64,000 nucleotides of DNA from Seminavis robusta (GCA_903772945.1 CAICTM010000232.1:24245-88244); one strand, 5' to 3'. Shown: positions 1 through 10,043, numbered from the stretch's first letter. The notes: a model not told the origin generated them from the sequence alone. Translations and numbers: made by a program.

Positions 1-1460
1 GGAGGTGTCGGTGGCGCTTTGGGGTCTCCATTGGAAAAGGTCATTTCATTGGCAATGGTAGGTAAATTTCCGACGAGTCCTGGATGTGTGCCATTGGGAG
101 ACGAATCGGTGGTCAAGGAGAGTGCGCCTTGCGTGGGTTGATTGAAATTCCAGTATAGATGCAAGTCTTTGGCAGTGGGATCGGTGTTTGTGTCGATGGC
201 CAATTTGTAATTGTCTTTGATTTGCTGAGGGGTCCTTGCGGACGACCAAACTCTGAATTCATCGAGACATCCATTGGCCGCTTGCTGTGGATCGAAATCT
301 CCCCAGGGTCGATCAGGTTCTTGTCCTAGAGCCAGTACGCCATTGGGTTCCACGAGTCCGGAAAAGTCGGGAGCGTAGGAGAGAGGATCTTTGGTGCGAG
401 TGAAATTCATGTGTGTGGGCACGATCGTGGGGGTCGTAATGGCAATGACCGGAATAAAGAACTTGGTGTAGCGGAAGGAACCGGCATTTGATGCTGTTGT
501 ATCATCTTCTACAAAGAGTGGTTCACTGCTGTTTTTTTCAAAGACGAGAGCGTATGCTCCAGCCGCAGCCACTAGAAGGGCTTGTTCCTCCCTTGTGCAT
601 TCTGCAGTACTACTGGTACTAGTAGTAGATTGCAGCGGGACCCATACGACGTCCGACCACTGGAATCGTTCTGCTTTTTCTGCCAGCAGACAAGGATTCT
701 CGACGACTTTGACTTGTTTTTGCTGGTCGACTCCGTAGTACTCGTTGGCATCGGGGTGCTCTGGCAGATCCCAATCGTTTGAGAAGGGCGCCTTTTCGTA
801 AGTGACCTCCTGAGAGTCAGACCCAGAGTCAGCGTCAGTGTGAGTTCCGTTGGTAGTGAGAGTGATTTGCGTGCTCGCAAAGTCCAACTGCTGTCCATCG
901 AGAAAGAACTGGACGAGCGGAGGATTTGTGTAACTGTTGAAGACATATGCCAAATGGCGCCATTCGTTTTCGTAGATGGTCCCGACTCTTGGATTTTGAC
1001 TAGTGCGGAGAGTGACGCGTCCACTGCCTCTCCACAAACTGATGGAATCGGGTTGCGTAAGGAAGAAGAGCTCGTTGGCCGCTTCGTACGGTTGTCCACC
1101 TTGACCCAAGTAGCCACGCACGTTGTAGGCACTGTACGACACTATATGATTCGAAGTCAAGTGCAGATCCGTGATGCGATACCAGTATTCCACTGTGTGA
1201 CGACCCGCGGGAATGTCGCTCCATTTCAGACTGATCGTGTCGGGACGAGTCCAGTCAAACGCATAGCCAAATCCAGAACCTCCTGCCACACAGTTGCCTG
1301 GACTACTTGTTGGACTTGTTGTACTGCTCGTAGTAGTATTGCTGCCTGTATTGTTGCTTGCAGTTGTGGCTGTGGCTGTGGCTGTGGCTGTGGCTGCGGT
1401 TGCCAGCAGTACATGTACTAGTAGTGCAGAACACAGGATGCTCTTCATCGACTTCATCAT
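1..1460 (-). CDS. Secreted LamG/concanavalin-like domain protein, 3' end outside window
   Basis: From the ATG at 1460 the minus strand stays open to base 1 with no stop, giving about 486 residues, so the gene is truncated by the window edge. The N-terminus is a probable signal peptide (MKSMKSILCSALLVHVLLAT, then an Ala-Thr repeat), followed by a Thr/Ser-rich linker. Around residues 60-190 the pattern is that of a LamG_3 jelly-roll, with NEWRHLAYVF and then a QFFLDG strand. Near residues 390-402 comes the closing signature GCLDEFRVWSSAR. Between the two halves, about residues 240-345 look like a protease-associated (PA) insert (AAAGAYALVFEKN and then FFIPVIAIT). LamG folds bind carbohydrate or protein ligands, so a cell-surface or cell-wall role is inferred. 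The ligand is unknown and no catalytic residues are visible. Two ATGs occur at the start (1460 and 1457). Confidence 0.72.
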   Translation of the reverse strand, partial: MMKSMKSILCSALLVHVLLATAATATATATATTASNNTGSNTTTSSTTSPTSSPGNCVAGGSGFGYAFDWTRPDTISLKWSDIPAGRHTVEYWYRITDLHLTSNHIVSYSAYNVRGYLGQGGQPYEAANELFFLTQPDSISLWRGSGRVTLRTSQNPRVGTIYENEWRHLAYVFNSYTNPPLVQFFLDGQQLDFASTQITLTTNGTHTDADSGSDSQEVTYEKAPFSNDWDLPEHPDANEYYGVDQQKQVKVVENPCLLAEKAERFQWSDVVWVPLQSTTSTSSTAECTREEQALLVAAAGAYALVFEKNSSEPLFVEDDTTASNAGSFRYTKFFIPVIAITTPTIVPTHMNFTRTKDPLSYAPDFSGLVEPNGVLALGQEPDRPWGDFDPQQAANGCLDEFRVWSSARTPQQIKDNYKLAIDTNTDPTAKDLHLYWNFNQPTQGALSLTTDSSPNGTHPGLVGNLPTIANEMTFSNGDPKAPPTP

Positions 1461-1703
1461 GCTCTCCCCACTGCAACTAGCAAGCTCTAGTACCAGACCA
1501 ACCGCAAGAGAACTTCTGCTAGCTAGTACTAGTAGAAGAATATCTGATACTCCAATACAGGTAGCTAGGATTCGATGACGGTATGATACTTGTAATACAG
1601 TATGGCAGAAGACAACTCTTCAAACAGACAAATAATGAAGACGAGAATGGGGAGCGGGTAGCGAAGCTTTTTCGTTTCATCACCGAGTTCGTCAGGCGAT
1701 GCT
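1461..1703. other. Upstream region of the LamG gene
   Basis: This short non-coding stretch lies between the LamG gene start and the target duplication of the 7.6 kb transposon. It contains several CTAG and ACTAGTA words. It probably holds the promoter of the minus-strand gene, but I see no specific motif I can name. Confidence 0.4.
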
Positions 1704-1714
1704 GGGCATGTGGG

Positions 1715-2640
1715 TCAGCAGTAAACCATACCCCAAGTTGGTACTAAGTTCTTCTAAGTAATTTCACTGGGACTCTTGACAGTTACATTAATTAGACAAA
1801 CCGTAAATCATCTAAACTTGGTACCGTGGTACCAAGTTTAGTCATCGCAAAGGGTCTCAGTGGATTTATTGCCCGAAAATGGTTTGCATATGAGTGTGTT
1901 CCCCACAGAGGTACCAAGCTATTGGAGCTCCAACTTGGTACCTTTTTTGCTCTTTTTAATAGTTATTTTATTGGTACCAAGCATTCTTGGTCCATGGACC
2001 AAGTTTTACTTTTTCATTCCCAAGCCATCTTGGAACCTGTACCAAGTTGCTAGTTAGATACTATCATAGCCTAAATACTTCTTGGGCCATCACTTGTACT
2101 TATAGTGGCATCTCACATTGTGGTTTTCAGTTTCTTGGTACCTGAGAGTTCCCTAAGTATGTAATTGGACACTTATGTAATTTTTCCTTTGAACTTGTAC
2201 CTCCCCTAGGGCCAAGTTTCAAAATCTTGGCACCTCCCCTTGGTCCCCTTGGTACCACCAATTTAACTGTTTTATCTGTTTCTTGGTACCCGGACCAAGC
2301 AGAGCACCAAATGACCAAGTGGAAACTTCTTAAACCTTTTTGCCTTTTCTCTAATTCCAGAGTTATGTACCACTGTACTCCCAAGATTTTAAATTACTTG
2401 ATTCCCACCAGCGTCTTGGACATTCTTAAGTAAACTTGGTTTAATCTTGGCACCTAGTTGGAACTTTGTACCATTATCTTCTTTTTCATGTTGCCAATCC
2501 CACGGGAACAAAATTTCATGTTGCCAAACATTTGGCAACATAACCTAATCCCAAGCCATTCATTTTTTCTCATTTCAGAAACAACAACAATAACAACAGC
2601 AACAACAACAACAACAGCAGCAGCAGCAATCAACAAGCTT
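1715..2640 (+). repeat. Left terminal inverted repeat with subterminal GGTACCAAG motifs
   Basis: This is the left arm of the transposon TIR. The outer part (1715-1830) matches the reverse complement of 9195-9312 almost base for base. The block around 2160-2290 matches the reverse complement of 8770-8930. The copies at 2487-2545 and 8697-8730 share ATGTTGCCAA...TTGGCAACAT. The arm is studded with GGTACCAAG/CTTGGTACC words in both orientations (near 1825, 1835, 1910, 1935, 1972, 2133, 2248, 2283). It ends in an (AAC)n tract at 2581-2630. Confidence 0.75.
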
Positions 2641-2792
2641 TAGCCACAACAGTAGAAAACAACAATCAATAACCAAGCAACAGGAAGCTGGCAGTCACAT
2701 TGGTTCTTCTTACAAGTACTCATCAGGCAGCTTCCCTGTTCATTCTGACTACTGTGTTCTCTGTGTTCCTACTAGCTGTTTTAGCTGTCAAG

Positions 2793-3990
2793 AACAATGG
2801 AGGTCAATGACACCAACATCAGTCAAGAAGGAAGTGATGATAATTCTCCGACAATGGAACCCTCTACAAGTCAGACAAATCACTACCGTCCCCTCTAGAG
2901 TTTTCTTTTGACAAGCTTCCAACAAAGCAGAATCCACCTTCCATAGCTGGCAGATCGACTATGCTAGTTTCACTCTTCCCTACCATCGTGGACACGGAGT
3001 TGACTTTGCAGTAGAATGCAATCCCATGACATTTGCCAGAGCATTCTTTGATGGCAAGAAATTGGAGCAGATGATTCAATTGGCACAAGGATGAAAGTTG
3101 AACATGTCAAGGTCAAAAAGACTCTCGAAGCTGAGTGCAAGGCTGTCTCAGAAATCACCAATTGCAATGTTTCATTTTGACCAAGGACAAGAAGTCACCG
3201 AAGCAATTTCTGTCAACGTATTGTCACCAGAGATCGCTGTGGGTTCTTCAATCTGGCCGTAACATATTAGTGACTTGCCAAGTTCCACACTCGGTCCCAG
3301 TTATTGGAGAGATCCAATCTCTCCACACAAGGAGGAGGAAGAGACTGAGCACCACGTGCATGAATCAAAAAAACCCAACAACAACAATATGCGCCCTGTG
3401 TGTCCTCCATTGTACTACAAAGAACAACCCAAAGGAATCATACACATGTCTTACTCAAGAGTTCAAGTATTCAATCAATGCCAGCACTCTCAATAGTACT
3501 CATTCCCACCAAGATCCAAATGAAAATTCTGCTACAATCAATCCCACCAATGATTCAATGCTTATGTATGCTGAAATCAAAATGTTGGTCCCCCACTCCC
3601 AAATTGGACAAGACAAAATTTCTGAATACAGAAGTGATAAGAGACATGCCACAGCAGAATTCTCCACCAACTTTGCAATTGGAGATGCATTTGATTACGC
3701 CGTTGAGCAACTTGGGGTACGGGGTGCACTTTCCACTGTGACTATATCAGATGGCAACCCAAAGAACAATCTCCAATTGCTTCCAGGTTTCTCCTTCATT
3801 AATGTGGGAGATCTCAATCATCAAAGTGACGACAGGGCAGGTATGAGTTGTTGAGAGCAAGTAGCCAGTACGACTGGTTTCAAATGTCTATGCCCAAGAA
3901 TCTTGGTCCAAGGATCACTGCTGCTGCGCATTCAATTCTCTGCCGTTCCTTGCCAACGTGTTCTTTCCTCCATTTTGCATCTCATTCGCG
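2793..3990 (+). pseudogene. Fragmented N-terminal coding region of transposon gene A
   Basis: Protein-like sequence runs in all three plus frames in succession here. It starts at ATG 2793 (MEVNDTNISQ...), then moves to a frame ending near 3093 (FARAFFDGKKLEQMIQ), then a segment from about 3092 to 3260 (SVNVLSPEIAVGSSIW). Next come 3263-3497, 3470-3854 (FAIGDAFDYAVEQLG) and 3840-3993 (QYDWFQMSMPKNLGPRI). Each switch occurs close to a stop codon. This suggests one gene of about 2.4 kb continuing into the open frame at 3998-5161, interrupted by frameshifts. Small introns could explain some switches, but I could not find a consistent GT-AG solution. No family was recognised. Confidence 0.45.
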
Positions 3991-4108
3991 GCATTGAGAA
4001 GAAAAATGTGACCCATGTCCTCATCCTCATCTTCCAACAGTACAGGAGACCAATGACTCTTTGTTGAAGAGAGGAAACATTGGGACGAAACAGCGCAACC
4101 TTCGGTCT

Positions 4109-5161
4109 ATGAGGTGGATCCCCAATCAAAACTGGCACATGTATGTGGATGAAGAAACACTTCTGGCAGCTGGGGCCCAACCAAAACTGTCTCCACAACC
4201 AAACCATTCCTCTACCAATTTACTCAGCAACAAGCCTTCTCACCAGATTGTTCACTATGATGCTCCCAATTTGAGGGAGGCAATGAATGATCCCAATCAT
4301 GAGCTGTACCAGAATCAAGAGAATGCATTGACCCTTCCTGGCTCCGTGATCATTCCCATTCTTCAAGATCAATCTCGGCGTGTCTACATTCGAGGACCAA
4401 ACAATCCACTTGATATCCAATACAACAAAGCCCTTTTCTTTGATGGTGCACTCTATCACGGTGGCTGGACATACAAGTGGGATGAAGTTGTTGTAACTGA
4501 TGCAGGAGGGGGGACCATGCGACGAATGTGGAAACCAGCATACCATGCTCACATTGAATCAATCTATCTTCAGCGAGAAAAACAGTACCTTGGATTGGCA
4601 GTCAGGGAGGCTCTTGTCAAACAAGAAGTTGTACCAGAGGGACATCATGTTTCAAAGCTCAAGGAACCTCATATCATTACCGATGAGCTCGAATATCAGT
4701 CTGCTGTGGCTGCCAGTATTCTGTTGGCTGATACCAAGAAGCTCAAAGCAGACTATTCCAACATGGGAATTGCCAAACAATTGATGTATGCGGCCATCAA
4801 TCCAGATGAAAGGCATTTGCCGGAGAGAATGAAACTATCAATCCAAAAAATTCCAGAGCTTTCCCAAGGTGAGAACTCATCTGTTCTGGGAAATTCCATC
4901 CATCTGATGAGGAAGTCTTTGGCAATAATGCAAGAAACGAGCAGGGGTATCTGTCCCCCACAAGACAAGGTCATTTTGAATGATCTTATGAAAACAATGG
5001 AATCATATGCGAGTCAGTGTTCTGCAGCAGTAGAAAAGGATTCAAGCAACCACCACGAAAAAGACCTAGAAACGGCAGCAGGAAAGAAGAGAGACGCAAA
5101 ACAAACTGATGACAGGAATCAAAGATCTCGCAGGCGAAACAACATGTCTGACGAGGGTTGA
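4109..5161 (+). CDS. Transposon gene A, unrecognised protein (C-terminal open frame)
   Basis: The frame is open from about 3998 to the stop at 5159-5161. The first ATG inside it is at 4109, giving 350 residues, but the true protein probably extends upstream. The middle reads like the end of a double-stranded beta-helix (a GSVIIPIL strand, then ALFFDGALYHGGWTY), resembling the second-histidine region of 2OG/cupin folds. The first HxD is not seen, so this is weak. The C-terminus is charged and ends in a basic tract (RNQRSRRRNN). It converges on gene B with 42 bp between the stops. By position it may be the element's transposase or an accessory protein. I do not see a DDE, YR or HUH signature. 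Confidence 0.5.
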   Translation: MRWIPNQNWHMYVDEETLLAAGAQPKLSPQPNHSSTNLLSNKPSHQIVHYDAPNLREAMNDPNHELYQNQENALTLPGSVIIPILQDQSRRVYIRGPNNPLDIQYNKALFFDGALYHGGWTYKWDEVVVTDAGGGTMRRMWKPAYHAHIESIYLQREKQYLGLAVREALVKQEVVPEGHHVSKLKEPHIITDELEYQSAVAASILLADTKKLKADYSNMGIAKQLMYAAINPDERHLPERMKLSIQKIPELSQGENSSVLGNSIHLMRKSLAIMQETSRGICPPQDKVILNDLMKTMESYASQCSAAVEKDSSNHHEKDLETAAGKKRDAKQTDDRNQRSRRRNNMSDEG

Positions 5162-5203
5162 GCATGTTGGCCAATGTTATAAGCTGAGTGCGAAGAGGTA
5201 TTC

Positions 5204-7075
5204 TCAGGCAAAATTATTTCCTCTCGCTACATTAAGTTCTATACGGAACAACATCTGTATCCTCGTGTTTCTTCTTCTTCTCTCTCGACATAAGAGGACG
5301 CGCGACTGTGCAGACTCTGGAAGTGCAGCGAAGAGGGGTTCACGTCTGTGCCACTCCGTAGTATACCATTCTTTAGAGACAACAAATCCATCAATGGTTC
5401 GAACAAACTTTGTACTCCAATTTTGGCACTCGCTATTAGGGCAACCGAATCTTCCATTAACATCGCGAACACAGAGCAGAGAGCAGTCCGAACAGTAATC
5501 AGTATCACATTCCCACTGGCATCCCCTGCTTCTTCTTGAGCTCGAAATTGTCAACACTTTCCCACAGATTGTACATGGATGGATAGTCCTTGTCTCACAC
5601 TGTGTTAGATAGGCATCGCTCACACCGAAATAATCTTCGGGTGAAGAAGTAAACCCATCTCTCTCAGTCAGTGCAAAACCTTGATTTCGATAAGCATTCC
5701 GGGCAACTGGTCTTGTATCCAGATAGCCAAAGTGATCACAAAGGGACATCCATAGGCTCTTCTCAGTGATAGGATTGCTAAATATTTCAGTGCCACGGGC
5801 ATCCCGTAGAACATGGAATCCCCAGAAATGCTCCTTTGGCTGATTGGCCCCCCGTGGTTTCCCAAGTATCTCTTCACCAGTGGTGACATTGGTGAAGTGG
5901 CTTCCGACCAAGCGGCAAGCTGGGCACCTACCAGCTCTAAAAAGGAGATGACCCACCAATTGATCGGCAAAGTGATACGTCACCAACAGTTTTCGGGTAC
6001 ATTCTTCGCACATTCTGTGGTTGCAATTGGGATGGTCGCTCTTGACGTTGGATTTGTTTTCCAAACACACACAGCAAGTCTCCATGTCCAACTCCTGAAA
6101 AAATTCATCCATGTTCCGATGGGCGACTCCAAATGCTTCAGTATTGAAGATACTCTCATTGACTTGGGAATTTGGTTGTGGAGTTCTCGAAACACTTGAG
6201 GGAAATGGGTGATTATGGACAAGAGCAGCAAGCAGATACTTTTGGACAGAAGTGTAGTTGTTGATCGCACTTAGCAGACACTCTCTGATTCTTGATTGCA
6301 GCTGGACCAGACCTATTGGTTCCGTACCGAATTGAATGAAACAATATGAAATGCACAAGGACAGGCACCTGCAGATGTTTGTTGTATTCTGCTGAATAGA
6401 GGTGACTATCTCAGTTGGTAGCTTCATATCTGCTTCATGGGAAGTATATAATCCTTCACCACCAATGACGCCTGACTCTGTCATAGTCAAATAATGATTG
6501 AGAATAAAATAGAAGAACTTTTGATCTTGGACAGTGCCAGCAGACAAGCTTCTGTCGTAAATATGGATGATGATCTTGTCGTGCAGGTTGACTGCATACA
6601 TAAGTCCTTTTGGGTCTGGTACCAGCAGGAAATGGAACTGGTTTCGATCAAATGGATTGACATTTCCTCCACTGCTGGTTAGAGGGGTGTTCTGTTGTAA
6701 TTCGTCCTTTCCAATGAGTGACCAGTTCATTAGAAACTTTTTCATCAACCTTTTCCCCCTTGAAAGATGGATAATCCATTCTTGCTCCCTTCCAGGACAA
6801 TAACCTTGGACAATATGATGTGAAAACAATGAAGGATTGAGGAAGTAGACACTTGGCCTTCGGCAACTTTGATGACGGTGAATGGACTCCACTGCACCGA
6901 CATACCTGGCTTTGGCACTCTTGTGGAATGTTAGCACTCCACCGTGAGGACATGTCCATCTCTTGTTGAATGAATGCAGAGCTTGCTTGAAGTCTGATTG
7001 ATGATTGATGCAATAGAAGGTAATCTCTTCATTGTATGGTGTAGTTCGGCTGATGTTTGCACTGTTATTTGTCAT
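5204..7075 (-). CDS. Transposon gene B, RING-finger protein with possible Ulp1-like domain
   Basis: A single minus-strand frame is open from beyond 7108 down to 5204. The first ATG in it is at 7075, but coding-like sequence continues upstream. Numbering from 7108, residues 345-398 form a RING-type cluster: CCVC at the start, C-x-H-x3-C-x2-C in the middle and CPAC at the end. Residues about 515-570 hold a second Cys-rich zinc cluster (CTIC ... CSDC ... CPNSEC). Residues 157-280 resemble a C48/Ulp1 fold: LMYAVNLHDKIIIHIYDRSL resembles the His-Trp...DSL strand pair, and NICRCLSLCISYCF resembles the D-C-G helix. The usual His and the DCG motif are replaced. A SUMO/ubiquitin-related role is inference. 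Mutator-like elements carrying Ulp1 domains are known. Confidence 0.6.
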   Translation of the reverse strand: MTNNSANISRTTPYNEEITFYCINHQSDFKQALHSFNKRWTCPHGGVLTFHKSAKARYVGAVESIHRHQSCRRPSVYFLNPSLFSHHIVQGYCPGREQEWIIHLSRGKRLMKKFLMNWSLIGKDELQQNTPLTSSGGNVNPFDRNQFHFLLVPDPKGLMYAVNLHDKIIIHIYDRSLSAGTVQDQKFFYFILNHYLTMTESGVIGGEGLYTSHEADMKLPTEIVTSIQQNTTNICRCLSLCISYCFIQFGTEPIGLVQLQSRIRECLLSAINNYTSVQKYLLAALVHNHPFPSSVSRTPQPNSQVNESIFNTEAFGVAHRNMDEFFQELDMETCCVCLENKSNVKSDHPNCNHRMCEECTRKLLVTYHFADQLVGHLLFRAGRCPACRLVGSHFTNVTTGEEILGKPRGANQPKEHFWGFHVLRDARGTEIFSNPITEKSLWMSLCDHFGYLDTRPVARNAYRNQGFALTERDGFTSSPEDYFGVSDAYLTQCETRTIHPCTICGKVLTISSSRRSRGCQWECDTDYCSDCSLLCVRDVNGRFGCPNSECQNWSTKFVRTIDGFVVSKEWYTTEWHRREPLFAALPESAQSRVLLCRERRRRNTRIQMLFRIELNVARGNNFA

Positions 7076-7108
7076 CACAGATACAGAAGAATTCTGTTGG
7101 CCACGCAC

Positions 7109-8360
7109 TTCTTCGACTGGGAAGCTATTTGATGACGATTGATCACTTCTGGTATGACGATTAGCAGATGCATCGATGTGGAGAATTGATGACTATCCCT
7201 CTAGATGCAGTATTGTTGTTGGCAAAGTTTGTTCTTGAATTGCTTTGCATACTATTGCGTGCTGTGGGAACCTGTTCACCGTTTACTTTGCTGCTGTGCT
7301 GCTGCTGTTGTGACTCTGGTGCACATGAGGCCTGTTTGTTTGCTGCTGCTGCTGCTGCTGTGCTGCTGGATTGCTCTGACTGTTGTTGCTGTCCTTGTGA
7401 GTATCTCTCTTGTTGATTTGGTGGTGGCTGCTGCTGCTGAGGCGGCGGGTGTGGCTGCTGCTGCTGTGGCTGATGCAGATGTTGCTGTTGTTGTTTGCCG
7501 CTGCGGCAGGGCTTGGCTCTGTTTGCTGCTGTGTGGCTGCTGTCCTTGTAGCAATTTGTTGTTGCTGCTCCTGTGCATGCTGTTGCTGTGCTTGTGATGC
7601 CTGAGGCTGTGCTGTGGTGGAATCAGTTGTTGGTGTGCACCAGGTTGCCATTGCATTGCCTGTTGTACATGCTGTTGCTGTGTTTGTGATGCCTGAGGCT
7701 GTCGCTGTGGAATCGGCTGTTGGTGTGCACCAGATTGCCATTGCATTGCCTGTTGTGGTTGTTGCAAAGAATGATTGAAGACATTCACTCACCCATCAAA
7801 CCTGCGGAGGACCCAGGTATGTGAATGTTGCCATGCATGGCTTGCTGATGAGGGGGATACAATGGAAACTCTGTTGTGGATTATTGAATATAAATGGTGG
7901 CTGATAATACATGCTTGCTGTGGCAGCCCAAATGGTGCATAAATTGTTGTGTGCTGTGGCAAGTTGGCGGGTAGCTTCCAAATGGGTTGATATTTTGGTG
8001 GTAATACATATTGCTGTTGGGGTGGAAAGCAGCAGTGGATTGATTCAGAACATGCATCATTGAGTTGCTGTATCCAAATTGTTGTTGTTGGGAATCATTT
8101 GCTGTGCTGAAGCAGTGGAGATATTGGAATTTCCATTGCTGGGATTGATGTTGAATATCAATCACGAACATATGCATAGAATCTTTCTCTCCTACCAGCA
8201 ACAGCATCAAAAAATGTGTTCTCTGGTTAATGAAATCAGATATTACATTTTGACATGATGCATGCTGATACCCATGATCAAGAGCAAGCTGATGGACATA
8301 TGCAGCCATGGTATGGAATCCATCAAGACTGGAAAACTGCTCACTTTCGAGAGAAGACAT
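7109..8360 (-). pseudogene. Frame-broken Gln-rich N-terminal half of transposon gene B
   Basis: Upstream of the 7108 frame the minus strand keeps protein-like content but changes frame several times. From ATG 8360 a 159-residue frame contains DGFHTMAAYVHQLALDHGYQ and ends in an Asn/Gln-rich part at 7881. The frame at 7981-7796 continues it (YYQPPFIFNNPQQSFH). At 7788-7276 and 7792-7283 come Gln-rich stretches with two copies of QQAMQWQ(S/P)GAHQQ, written in alternating frames. A third frame at about 7315-7170 then leads into the long RING frame. The shifts fall in CAA/CAG repeats, so they may be real microsatellite indels or consensus errors. Probably one gene with the downstream frame. Confidence 0.45.
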
Positions 8361-8539
8361 GTTGCTATAGCAAGAGCCTTGCAGATCTTGTCTTGGCTAT
8401 TTCAAGATGCTCTTTGGATTGGGAGTTGCCTATTGCCAGCTTTCTCTCTGCTTGTTTCTTCTAATCAACTTGACTTCTGGTTGTTCCTGCTGTTTTTGTT
8501 CTTCCTGTTGAGGCACTGCTTGTGCTTCTTGTTGGTGAT

Positions 8540-9312
8540 TGGTGATTGGTGTTGTTGTTATTATTGTTCTTCTTCTTCTTCTTCTTCTAGTTGTTGTTGT
8601 TGGTTGTTGGTTGTTGTTATTCTGTTGTTCTTGTTCTTGTTGCTGTTGAGTGAGAATTTGGATGACAACGTAGTATACAATAGTTTAGTATTATGTAAAA
8701 TGTGTTGCCAAGAACTCGGCAACATGATAGTATTTAAGGAATGACCATGTACAATGAAAAGACTGTCAATGGACATTGTACCAAGGGTACCAAGTTTCAA
8801 CCAACTTACTAAAAACAGTTAAATTTGATGGTACGAAGGGTACCAAGAGGTGGTACTAAGATTTTGTCAAACTTAGCACTAGGGGAGGTACCAAGTTCAA
8901 AGGTAAAATTACATAAGGGTCAAATTTCATACTTATGATATGTCGAGCTCTTAAATATTGCTCTGTAAATAAACTAGGTACATTTGAGTACTTAAGCTAA
9001 GTAACTATTTGTAACTATTAGCAGAAAGATGCCAAGTAGCTTTGTCCTTGGGAGATTTTGGCTTGGGCAGTGGACAAAGCAAACTTGGTCCTTGTACCAA
9101 GTTGCTTGGTCACCACCATGAGGGCAGGAGATGTTAAGTGGCTACAAGAGGAAAAGAGTATCACCCCTAAATCCACGAGAATGACTCTTCTTGGTCCATG
9201 GTACCAAGTTCAATTGGATTACGGGTTGTCTAATTGATGTAACTGTCACAAGTCCCAGTGAAATTACTTAGAAGTACTTAGTACCAACTTGGGGTATGGT
9301 TTAGGTAAGACC
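8540..9312 (-). repeat. Right terminal inverted repeat with subterminal GGTACCAAG motifs
   Basis: This is the right arm, inverted relative to the left one. It carries the same GGTACCAAG-type words (near 8778, 8787, 8836, 8889, 9095, 9203), and on its inner side a GTT/CTT-rich tract mirroring the (AAC)n tract of the left arm. Similarity is highest in the outermost about 110 bp. Further in it survives as blocks with substitutions and small indels. Confidence 0.72.
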
Positions 9313-9323
9313 GGGCATGTGGG

Positions 9324-10043
9324 GGTGGAGATTGTTCGCTACGGTACATCGTACTATTACTGTAATACTTCCGCCTTTGATCTTAGATCTTACTGCAGAT
9401 GCAGCAGTCACAAACTTCGGAAAGCCTAGAGTACAGTTTTCATACTCAGTACTCCTCTGATAACTAAAAACTGGCAATTCCGCACAAATAAAGTACCACC
9501 GTCACCATCCAGATGTCGCAGTGAGGCTAAGGGTATTTAAGTAATGTGGTCTTTTAGAAAAATACTTACTGTACGGTTTCCGTGATACTGAACACTTAAT
9601 GACCAATCCATAATTCCGTGCCTCCTCTCGCAAGAATGAGGTGCTACAGTACCACCTACTAATTAAATTGTCGCTTGGACGTATTAATTAAAATAGGTAC
9701 GCTGTACGACTGTACTTCTCGAGGAGCAGCCATCTACCGTATTAATTCCACAGTGGCACCAGTGCCGGTACCGGTAGCCACAGTTTGTACCGGTACATGT
9801 GCTGTTCTAAAGGTACTCAGTGCTGCATATAACACAACATAATAGTCCATGTACGCTCTCAAGGGCGATGTGGCCTCAACCACATCGTCGTTTTGAAGGC
9901 TGGCCTGCAAGAGGCACAGCTGCATCGTTTGTAGCCCCTGCTGGGTACCGTACCGTACCGTACCGTACCGTACCAGTACTGTACTAGCTAGCTAGCTAGG
10001 AATTGTCCCGGCCGGCAGTACGTGGGATGTTCATTCATTGACT
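9324..10043. other. Intergenic, AT-rich with GTACC repeat
   Basis: No convincing gene. It holds ATTAATTA-type words near 9655-9690, clusters of ACCGGTACCGGT-like palindromes at 9760-9800, a (GTACC)n microsatellite at about 9943-9975 and a (CTAG)n run at 9985-10000. It lies downstream of the minus-strand glycosyltransferase, so the 3' UTR of that gene falls here. Confidence 0.5.

Larger units (their letters stand above)
1704..9323. mobile_element. 7.6 kb TIR DNA transposon with 11-bp target duplication
   Basis: The element body is 1715..9312. It is flanked by a perfect 11-bp direct repeat, GGGCATGTGGG, at 1704-1714 and 9313-9323. The ends are long inverted repeats. The first about 110 bp inside each end are highly similar (both contain TAAACCATACCCCAAGTTGG), and recognisable similarity continues for roughly 0.6-0.9 kb. 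Inside are two convergent gene regions, plus-strand 2793-5161 and minus-strand 8360-5204, separated by 42 bp. An 11-bp duplication with long TIRs fits Mutator-like elements (usually 9-11 bp). However, I recognise no MURA/DDE transposase in either product, so the superfamily is unassigned. The outermost 7-9 bases of the two ends do not pair well, so the exact termini are uncertain by a few bases. Confidence 0.82.

Noticed and set aside
840-1421. 193-codon plus-strand frame opposite the LamG gene
   Set aside because: It is antisense to the better minus-strand frame, which has a signal peptide and LamG motifs. Its low-complexity end is the reverse of the Thr/Ala repeat.
9734-9925. 63-codon minus-strand frame near the glycosyltransferase
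   Set aside because: Short, low-complexity Thr/Val/Gly end derived from ACCGGT repeats, and no supporting feature.
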